Notes under the pieces: generated by a model | Seen by the model: the letters and a program-made list of their open reading frames with translations, nothing else | What the model was told of the DNA's origin: nothing | Database searches by the model: none | Shown: positions 16,714 to 22,693 of the stretch, one piece after another | Layout of the letters: every line of letters begins with the position of its first letter | Numbering within the stretch: position 1 is the stretch's first letter | Position numbers and translations under genes: made by a program | Source: Paenibacillus marchantiophytorum | GTDB taxonomy: Bacteria; Bacillota; Bacilli; Paenibacillales; NBRC-103111 | Assembly (NCBI RefSeq): GCF_014640555.1 | Contig: NZ_BMHE01000048.1 | Coordinates: 21,437 to 61,126 of the forward strand | DNA: 39,690 bases | Direction: 5' to 3'

Positions 16714-16742
16714 ACTTTAGCGGATAAGATGCGATATGTCAA
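16714..16742 (-). promoter_or_regulatory. Sigma-A-type promoter of fabH
   Basis: On the minus strand TTGACA (16737-16742) is followed after 17 bases by TAAAGT (16714-16719). The FapR operator starts just downstream, near the expected transcription start. Confidence 0.7.
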
Positions 16743-16779
16743 TTGGTCAATTTGCTACCTTTTCAAACCAAGAACAGTT

Positions 16780-17271
16780 GGTGTCAGAGGAGTAGTGAGT
16801 GGGGTCGGAGAAGGACGATATAGTCCAAACGGCAACGTGACGCGAGCACAGTTTATTCAGATGCTAACAGGAGCATTGGAAGTCGGGGATGACAAAGCTG
16901 TTGCGACTTTTGCCGATGTCAGCGCGGGCGCATGGTATTACAAGGCCATTACTGCAGCGCAATCACTCGGTATCGTTAACGGCAGGGAAGACGGCAGCTT
17001 CGGTATCAATGATCCCATCAGCAGACAAGATAAGGCGACAATGTTGTATCGGGCCGTGAAAGCAATAAATATCGTCTTGCCGAACAAAGAAGCGGCAGCC
17101 GCCTTCAAAGATCAGGAGACGATCGCCACTTATGCTACCGATGCCGTTGCCACGATGCAGCAAGAAGGCATTATGAATGGTTTCGACATTGGCACATTTG
17201 CACTTGAAGAATATGCGACAAGGGCGCAAGCCGCTGTAATGGTTTACAGGCTGTTTAAACTAAGATCATGA
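16780..17271 (+). pseudogene. 5'-truncated S-layer homology (SLH) domain remnant
   Basis: The frame encodes the C-terminal SLH region of a surface protein: GEGRYSPNGNVTRAQFIQML, then FADVSAGAWYYKAITAAQSLGIVNGREDGSFGINDPISRQDKATM, and a third unit ending in YATRAQAAVMVYRLF. SLH domains bind pyruvylated secondary cell-wall polymer. No signal peptide or upstream ectodomain remains; the sequence before the first SLH motif is unrelated and overlaps the fabH promoter region. The first SLH unit is itself incomplete. I read this as the 3' end of a deleted S-layer-type gene rather than a functional protein. Confidence 0.75.
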
Positions 17272-17340
17272 TATTCTCAGGTGGTAGAATGAGCAAGGGA
17301 AGTGGTCTAACGTAGATTACTTTGGTACGGCGGGTTTTCG

Positions 17341-17547
17341 GTCTCAAGTGGCGTCTAATGAACTCTATGATGCTTATAGACGAGAAAATAGCTACTTTGA
17401 AGATTTTAATGAACTGGATTGGCGCTATCGAGCACATGATAGGTGGAATGGTAGTCATTTTGTTGAAATAGCGAATCTGGGATTCCTTAGATTTTCAGAA
17501 GGCGCGATTTTGATCGAATAGAGGGTATTGAGTTCGTAAGGGGGCTT
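17341..17547. repeat. Dispersed intergenic repeat, copy 1
   Basis: This segment matches 39315-39520 with high similarity over about 205 bases, sharing GTCTAATGAACT-like, TATAGACGAGAAAAT and TTGAGTTCGTA segments at corresponding places. Small insertions and deletions break any shared reading frame. It lies in the 530-base gene-free gap between the SLH remnant and the PhyH gene. Confidence 0.8.
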
Positions 17548-17585
17548 GGGCTAGCCTCAAGGTTCATTGTAAACGCGGAGTTACT

Positions 17586-17787
17586 CCAGCTGCCTCGCGC
17601 GGGAGAGAACTACAGTACGCTATATAGCCAAAAGTGGCATTATCGCGAGGGCGGGGGAAGCTACAGGGCGCTATTTTGCTGTTTCACGAGAAATTCAGCG
17701 CTTTTCGTGGAAATAAGACCCTGTAGTTCCGCTAAGACCCTCGCATCCCCAATATTTGCCCAAATAGCGTCCCAGAGTTCCCCTCAC
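17586..17787. repeat. Nested inverted-repeat element, copy 2
   Basis: The outer ends are GAACTACAGTACGCTAT (about 17607-17623) and AAATAGCGTCCCAGAGTTCC (about 17762-17781). The inner ends are GGAAGCTACAGGGCGCTATTTT and AAATAAGACCCTGTAGTTCC. It begins with the same CTGCCTCGCGCG as copy 3 at 22485. It lies just downstream of the PhyH-HEAT stop codon. Confidence 0.75.
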
Positions 17788-17801
17788 TAGTCATTTATTC
17801 T

Positions 17802-19379
17802 CTAGAAAGTACTAGTTTTGCTCGTATCTGGACACCAGCGAGAAGAGCGGTAATAGCGGATCAAGATGTCTACTGCTTCCGCTGTTCGCAGATGGGTGAG
17901 TGCTTCCGCTGCATAAGCTCTGACGTAACGGTCTTGGCTATGAAGAGCTTCAGCCAAGGAACTGACAGCTTCCCTAACATCTCCAACATGACCGGTACGA
18001 AGTAGCGATAGTGCCGCAGTATATCCAATCTTATTCGTAATGTAACGCTGAGAGACTACATAAGACGTTTTCGCTGTTTGGTTATTGGAATCTGAAGCAT
18101 CGTTGGTTTCACTTCTTAATGAATCTTTTAGAACTTTAGCTAATGCCAGAACAATGGATTCATCAGCATTTTTAATCATACCTAGTGCTTCGACCGCATT
18201 TCGGCGAACCCATTCGCTCTCATCTTGTAAACTTGAGATTAGCGTGGATGTAACTTCACCTGCGGAAGATCCAATCATCCCAAGTACGAATGCTGCTAAT
18301 GCTCTTCGCTTTTCGTCTGCATGCTTCATAACACGAAGCAGCTCGGGAATTGCCTCATCACCAGCTGCTTGCAATCCATATGCTGCTCGTTCAGCAATAA
18401 GGGTTGAGCCCTCTGTAAGGTGGCTGATTAGGGTGTTAATACCTTGTGTTTCAAGGTGTCCAAGCGCATAGGCTGCATTCAAAGCCGTGGTTTCGACCGG
18501 ATCATTTAAAAGATTACCAAGCGAAGGAGCGCAAGAAGAAGCTGCTGCTCCTAACTGACCCAATTCGTCAGCAGACCGGCCGCGAACGGTAGGGTCTTCA
18601 GACTCAAGGTTGATCTGTAATGACAATAATCGCTTCTCGCTCGTACTGTTGTTATCTTGCTTTATTAGCCGTTCACCGCGAAGCCAGTCCCAGACGTCCT
18701 GCCATAAATTTAAGTGGGTAGCAGGTGTTCCTTCCGGCACAATCATCTCCTTGCTTTGATGATTCCAGGTCGGAATCTCCGGTGCACGCAATCTTAGGAA
18801 TTGAAACTTAAGCATATAACGATCTAGTGGTGATACATTAAGCGAAGCTCTATGCCATAAATCGAAATGTACGAGCACCATAGTACCTGCCTTACCTGTG
18901 GGCAGCAGGGTTTCGCCCTGTTCGTCGATAAATTTTTCGTAATATTGGGTACCTGGCATGATCGCAGTTGGACCTAAATCTTCTGTTATATCGTGGGTGT
19001 AATAGAAGATCATTGCCCACCATGGACGGTGGCTGCGCATGGAAGACCAATAGCCGTCTTTGTGCCATTGTCCGCCACCAGGAGTCTCATTTCCAGGTTG
19101 ATTGTAATGACAGTGGCGATGAGGATGCATGTAATAGTCCGGACCTAATACACTGCTTAAGGCTCCCTTGACGGTCGGCGTATCGAACAACTGTTGAATG
19201 TCTGGGACACGTGGCAGAATGTTGTTTCCTGGATTCCCTTCATTGTGCATAACATGATTAATCTGGTTCATAATGCTTTGATGAAGCTGATTAGGTAATT
19301 CGTTCCTAAGAACAAGATAGCCTTTCGTAATAAACTGCATCATTTGCTCATCCGTCAACAAGTAATTGGATTCTATCAT
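17802..19379 (-). CDS. Phytanoyl-CoA dioxygenase (PhyH)-like protein fused to HEAT repeats
   Basis: This 525-residue protein joins two modules. Residues about 8-215 form a PhyH-type Fe(II)/2-oxoglutarate dioxygenase with the metal ligands His106 and Asp108 in WHKDGYW and His176 in LWHRASLN; the downstream Arg187 may bind 2-oxoglutarate. Residues about 250-515 are HEAT or PBS-lyase-like repeats (for example SADELGQLGAAASSCAPSLGNLL and VRRNAVEALGMI), which usually mediate protein contacts. It probably hydroxylates a small molecule or a bound partner, but the substrate is unknown. ATG 19379 follows TAGGAGGATTTAGG. It is divergent from an AraC-type regulator that likely controls it. Confidence 0.85.
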   Translation of the reverse strand: MIESNYLLTDEQMMQFITKGYLVLRNELPNQLHQSIMNQINHVMHNEGNPGNNILPRVPDIQQLFDTPTVKGALSSVLGPDYYMHPHRHCHYNQPGNETPGGGQWHKDGYWSSMRSHRPWWAMIFYYTHDITEDLGPTAIMPGTQYYEKFIDEQGETLLPTGKAGTMVLVHFDLWHRASLNVSPLDRYMLKFQFLRLRAPEIPTWNHQSKEMIVPEGTPATHLNLWQDVWDWLRGERLIKQDNNSTSEKRLLSLQINLESEDPTVRGRSADELGQLGAAASSCAPSLGNLLNDPVETTALNAAYALGHLETQGINTLISHLTEGSTLIAERAAYGLQAAGDEAIPELLRVMKHADEKRRALAAFVLGMIGSSAGEVTSTLISSLQDESEWVRRNAVEALGMIKNADESIVLALAKVLKDSLRSETNDASDSNNQTAKTSYVVSQRYITNKIGYTAALSLLRTGHVGDVREAVSSLAEALHSQDRYVRAYAAEALTHLRTAEAVDILIRYYRSSRWCPDTSKTSTF

Positions 19380-19450
19380 CCTAAATCCTCCTAGAAAATG
19401 TCGTCTTCACTTATACATAGTACAAGGTTTGCATTATTTTGTATTTGCAA

Positions 19451-19477
19451 AATCGTCAAAAATTTGTACAATCGTCA
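19451..19477. promoter_or_regulatory. Direct repeat in the phyH-araC intergenic region (candidate operator)
   Basis: AATCGTCA occurs twice on the same strand (19451-19458 and 19470-19477), 19 bases apart, about two helical turns. AraC-family proteins often bind direct repeats with such spacing. It lies in the 138-base divergent promoter region. Confidence 0.4.
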
Positions 19478-19517
19478 TATCAATTGTTATAGATGAAGTC
19501 GTTAGGTGGTGTGGTCA

Positions 19518-20393
19518 ATGGTGTTGGATTTCGCTGAATTTCATCCGTACGTGTACTATGCAACCAGATATCCATTCTCAAAGGCTCAGACTAGCAACTA
19601 TCGGATTTGTTATACGTCCTCCCTATACTTGATAAGCGAAGGCAGAGGTGTCATTCATACTGGTGGTCGAACTTATGAAACAGCAGCAGGTTCTCTTGTA
19701 TTCATTCCTGCTGGCCAACCCCATCATTGGGTTGCCGACAGCTTAGATCCAATGGTTCACATTTGCTGTTATTTCGATTGGTCATATGTAGCTCGTCGAG
19801 TCGATTTCGCCGACCCGAGTCGAATTTGTTATGATGTTAACACGCTGGAGCCTTCATTGGTTGGCCCCATTTTTCCATATTTTTTACCCGAGCATTTGAA
19901 AGTAGAGAAGCTGCAAATATGGATCGATTTTTTTGAGAAATTTTATACTGATAATTGCTATACGAACGAGAGGACTTATATTCGTAATTTAAGGATTCAA
20001 AGCAGTTTCCAGCAGTTTATCGAGTTTTTTCTAACTTTTGCCCTGAAAGAGGAGCATATCCCTAATCTCCGCATGTCCAAGTTGCTTGATCGATTGGATC
20101 AGGATCTGGTACTTGGCAATCTACAACCGTTGGAAACGTATTACAAAGAATTAGGTATAAGTCGAGGTTATTTTTTTGATTTGTTCAAACAAGTAACGGG
20201 AGTACCACCTACCCAATATGTCATTCAATTCAGGATTAACCGTGCGAAAGAGGATCTCCTCTTTACAAACCTGAATATCACTGAAATCGCTGAAAAACAC
20301 GGTTTTTCATCCATCCATTATTTTTCAAAGCTATTCCGTAAGTTACACGGTCGCTCACCGCGAGAGTACCGAGAGGAGAAGAATTACATGTAG
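19518..20393 (+). CDS. AraC-family transcriptional regulator
   Basis: This 291-residue regulator has an N-terminal cupin-like sensing domain (YLISEGRGVIHTGGRTYETAAGSLVFIPAGQPHHW) and a C-terminal pair of helix-turn-helix motifs (about 195-288), ending with ITEIAEKHGFSSIHYFSKLFRKLHGRSPREYR, the hallmark of the family. Cupin-type members usually sense a sugar or small metabolite. An upstream GTG at 19506 is possible, but ATG 19518 follows AGGTGG with normal spacing. It is divergent from the PhyH-HEAT gene and likely regulates it; the ligand is unknown. Confidence 0.88.
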   Translation: MVLDFAEFHPYVYYATRYPFSKAQTSNYRICYTSSLYLISEGRGVIHTGGRTYETAAGSLVFIPAGQPHHWVADSLDPMVHICCYFDWSYVARRVDFADPSRICYDVNTLEPSLVGPIFPYFLPEHLKVEKLQIWIDFFEKFYTDNCYTNERTYIRNLRIQSSFQQFIEFFLTFALKEEHIPNLRMSKLLDRLDQDLVLGNLQPLETYYKELGISRGYFFDLFKQVTGVPPTQYVIQFRINRAKEDLLFTNLNITEIAEKHGFSSIHYFSKLFRKLHGRSPREYREEKNYM

Positions 20394-20530
20394 CGCAAAA
20401 ATCGTTGTGTGCTTCTGACATTGAGCCAACAGCAGCTAATCAGATAGTCACGTTGTCGACCTGTGATTACGTGCTTGATCCAAAGGATGGCCGAATGGTC
20501 GTCCATGCTCGTTTGAGATGCTTGAACTGA
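20390..20530 (+). pseudogene. C-terminal remnant of a class B-type sortase
   Basis: A frame without a start codon reads KSLCASDIEPTAANQIV and then TLSTCDYVLDPKDGRMVVHA before a stop at 20528-20530. The TLSTC motif with the catalytic Cys, followed by DGRMVVHARL, matches the end of class B-type sortases (which carry out cell-wall transpeptidation of surface proteins). The His and the main barrel are absent, because the frame runs straight into the end of the araC gene. It is a fragment left after deletion or replacement of the 5' part. Confidence 0.7.
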
Positions 20531-20663
20531 GATTTAAACTAGATGAGGATCTCCCAATGCAAATTTTCATTATTTTGGATAATAATCGGGAATTAGGTCA
20601 TTCTAATGCTTATCGTCCATAATGCGACGAATGATGCTGATGACGGGGAGTGAACGTAAACTC

Positions 20664-21461
20664 ATGTTTCAAGGCAAAAAAAAGCATATCTGGATCTTAT
20701 GCATTTGTATCGCCTTGTTTTTCTCATCCACAACGACTGCTTTTGCTTATGGCAAAGGAGCTAAGGGACCGGATGTGTATGCGGTTCAGGGGATGTTGAA
20801 GTCACTTGGCTACTATGGTGGTCCTATTACGGGCTACTATGGAAACCAAACACAGGCGGGTGTGAAAGCTTTCCAAAGCAGATATGGTCTTCCGGTAACA
20901 GGTGATGTAGATGATCAAACCTTGCAGTCCATTCTATGGGCATACGGGAATCTGAAAATACCGAAAAAGACGCCGTCCACGCCGACGCCAACCCCAGTAC
21001 CGATATCTCCGACGCCAACTCCGGTACCAATATCGCCAACCCCGATCCCAGTTCCTCAGGTTCCATCGGAGACAGGATTAACGGTTGAGGAGCAGCAAAT
21101 GCTTGATTTGGTGAATAAAGAACGAGCAGCCGTGGGACTTTCTCCACTTCTAGCGGATGCGGCGCTGGTCAAAACGGCAAGGCTCAAAAGTCAGGATATG
21201 GTTGATAACAAATATTTCTCCCATGACTCACCGACGTATGGATCGCCATTTGATATGATGGAGAAATTCGGTATAACGTATAATGCCGCTGGCGAAAATA
21301 TCGCTTGTAATCAAAGCGTACAAGCAGCACACGAAGCCCTGATGAATTCACCTGGCCACAAAGCGAATATTTTAAGCAAAGATTATACGCATATTGGCAT
21401 TGGAATCGTTAATGGTGGACCCTGCGGCAAGATGTTTACACAGCAGTTTATTGGGAAGTAA
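20664..21461 (+). CDS. Secreted peptidoglycan-binding CAP-domain protein (YkwD-like)
   Basis: This protein has 265 residues from ATG 20664; the frame is also open from 20622, but the later ATG sits at the natural start of a signal peptide (basic KKKHIW, then a hydrophobic core and AFA). Next comes a peptidoglycan-binding type 1 domain (about 30-85, GPDVYAVQGMLKSLGYYGGPITGYYGNQT), a Pro/Thr repeat linker, and a CAP/SCP domain (about 143-263) with MLDLVNKERAAVGLSPL, YFSHDSPTYGS, GENIACN and HIGIGIV. Such proteins are exported and wall-bound; the CAP activity in bacteria is mostly undefined. A terminator follows at once. Confidence 0.88.
   Translation: MFQGKKKHIWILCICIALFFSSTTTAFAYGKGAKGPDVYAVQGMLKSLGYYGGPITGYYGNQTQAGVKAFQSRYGLPVTGDVDDQTLQSILWAYGNLKIPKKTPSTPTPTPVPISPTPTPVPISPTPIPVPQVPSETGLTVEEQQMLDLVNKERAAVGLSPLLADAALVKTARLKSQDMVDNKYFSHDSPTYGSPFDMMEKFGITYNAAGENIACNQSVQAAHEALMNSPGHKANILSKDYTHIGIGIVNGGPCGKMFTQQFIGK
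20980..21050 (+). repeat. Tandem repeats coding a Pro/Thr linker
   Basis: About 2.5 units of a 30-base repeat (core CCGACGCCAAC then GTACCGATATC, with variants) encode TPTPVPISP units that link the peptidoglycan-binding and CAP domains. Such tracts can change length by slippage. Confidence 0.7.
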
Positions 21462-21473
21462 CGACAGGCCTGT

Positions 21474-21508
21474 AAGCCTTTGCCCGAATGATGGGTGGAG
21501 GCTTTTTT
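21474..21508 (+). terminator. Rho-independent terminator after the CAP gene
   Basis: AAGCCTTTGCCC pairs with GGGTGGAGGCTT (with small mismatches) and is followed by T residues, 12 bases after the stop codon. Confidence 0.75.
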
Positions 21509-21531
21509 GTATGGAAAAAGGCTCACAATAT

Positions 21532-21561
21532 TTGACATTGAGAATAATTATCAATTATGAT
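21532..21561 (+). promoter_or_regulatory. Promoter overlapped by a Fur-type box
   Basis: TTGACA (21532-21537) and TATGAT (21556-21561) are 18 bases apart. Between them TGAGAATAATTATCA (21539-21553) matches the Fur consensus TGATAATNATTATCA at all but one position. Iron-dependent repression of the downstream nitroreductase is expected. The roughly 180-base leader has short open frames but none with a good ribosome binding site. Confidence 0.65.
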
Positions 21562-21742
21562 TGGAACATACGTATCAGAGCTGCAAGGATGTGGATGTAT
21601 GGCCTATGCCGGGCATGGGCTTGCTGCTGTACAATGCCACCATGCATGGCAGCTTAACAGACGAGACGGTTTACCATTTATTGTCCCAATCATGACTGTA
21701 TTCTCATGGCGGAGAAATCTAGAAGACTAGATCGGAGGAAAC

Positions 21743-22303
21743 ATGGAGCTAACAAAACTTATTAAAGAACGACGTTCCGTACACCAATTCGAGGATAAAT
21801 CTGTTCCCTTGGAAGTGGTGTCTGAACTTCTGGATACAGCCGTTTGGGCACCGAATCACCGGATGACGCAGCCGTGGCGCTTTGTCATCATTCAAGGTGA
21901 GGGGCGCCAGAAACTGGCCGATATTGTGCGCAAGTTCAGAGAAGCCAATGAGCCCGATCCTGTGAAGGCCAAGGAAATCGGCCAAAAGCTATTCGACAAG
22001 TTCATGTCTGTGCCTATGTTCATTGCCGTTGTCCTGCAAGTGAATGCGAATCCAGCTATTGCGGAAGAAGATTATGCCTCGGCTAGCTGTGTCATTCACA
22101 ATTTCAGCTTGCTTGCATGGGAGCAAGGAATTGGCATGGTGTGGGAGACGTATCCATTGCTGCGGTTAGATGCTTTCCGTGAAGCTTTCGGTGTAAAGCC
22201 AGATGAACGGATAATAGCCAGCATGCATGTAGGTTATCCAGGGAAAATTCCATCCGCGCAGCAGCGCATACCGGCCAGTGAACGCTTGACGGTGATGGAG
22301 TAG
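21743..22303 (+). CDS. Nitroreductase-family FMN-dependent oxidoreductase
   Basis: This 186-residue protein has the nitroreductase fold signatures: IKERRSVHQFEDKSVP at the start (FMN phosphate-binding RRS), LLDTAVWAPNHRMTQPWRFVII, ASCVIHNFSLLAWEQGIGMVWETYP and MHVGYPGKIP. Members reduce nitro compounds, quinones or flavins with NAD(P)H as dimers in the cytoplasm. ATG 21743 follows ATCGGAGGAAAC. The Fur-boxed promoter at 21532 is the likely control, which would tie it to iron starvation, for example ferric or flavin reduction; that role is inference. Confidence 0.85.
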   Translation: MELTKLIKERRSVHQFEDKSVPLEVVSELLDTAVWAPNHRMTQPWRFVIIQGEGRQKLADIVRKFREANEPDPVKAKEIGQKLFDKFMSVPMFIAVVLQVNANPAIAEEDYASASCVIHNFSLLAWEQGIGMVWETYPLLRLDAFREAFGVKPDERIIASMHVGYPGKIPSAQQRIPASERLTVME

Positions 22304-22306
22304 TTC

Positions 22307-22393
22307 ATGACAGCGCGCAACTGGTACCTCTCCGGCGGAGGATTGATCTCCTTTGAGGGTATGGTGAAGCGAGTCGCAGACACAGTGAAATAG
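22307..22393 (+). CDS. Small ORF after the nitroreductase, uncertain
   Basis: A 28-codon frame (MTARNWYLSGGGLISFEGMV and onward) begins four bases after the nitroreductase stop and ends just before a terminator. It has no clear ribosome binding site. It could be a remnant or not be translated. I do not recognise it. Confidence 0.2.
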   Translation: MTARNWYLSGGGLISFEGMVKRVADTVK

Positions 22394-22405
22394 AACTCTC
22401 TAATG

Positions 22406-22451
22406 AAAAGAACCTTCAATACCACGAGAAGTGGCTTAAGGGTTCTTTTTT
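22406..22451 (+). terminator. Rho-independent terminator
   Basis: AAAAGAACC pairs with GGTTCTTTT around CCAC...GTGG inside, and the hairpin runs into a T tract. It ends the nitroreductase transcript. Confidence 0.85.
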
Positions 22452-22484
22452 AACTCGAATTTATGGGGTGATCGAAGAGTCACA

Positions 22485-22691
22485 CCAACTGCCTCGCGCG
22501 GAGATGAGAGGAACTACAGAGCGCTATTCTATCAAAAAGCGGCATTTTCGCGAGCCAAAGGGAACTACAGAGCGCTATTTTGCTTTTTTTCCAGGAAAAT
22601 CAGCTTTTTTCGTGGAAGTAAGGCCCTGTAGTTCCGCTATCGCCCTCGTACCCTATCTATTTGCCTAAATAGCATACTGGAGTTCCCATTC
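22485..22691. repeat. Nested inverted-repeat element, copy 3
   Basis: The outer ends are GGAACTACAGAGCGCTAT (22510-22527) and AAATAGCATACTGGAGTTCC (22667-22686). The inner ends are GGAACTACAGAGCGCTATTTT (22561 onward) and AAGGCCCTGTAGTTCC (22620-22635). It fills most of the gap between the nitroreductase terminator and the GGDEF-EAL stop codon. Confidence 0.75.
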
Positions 22692-22693
22692 CT

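Noticed and set aside
17255..17458. Minus-strand frame resembling 39172-39408 in protein sequence
   Set aside because: The similarity comes from the shared DNA repeat; the frames differ at both ends and lack ribosome binding sites, so these are not taken as genes.
22468..22668. Plus-strand frame of 66 codons in the third nested repeat
   Set aside because: It falls wholly in an inverted-repeat element and repeats RGTTERY-like units for that reason only.
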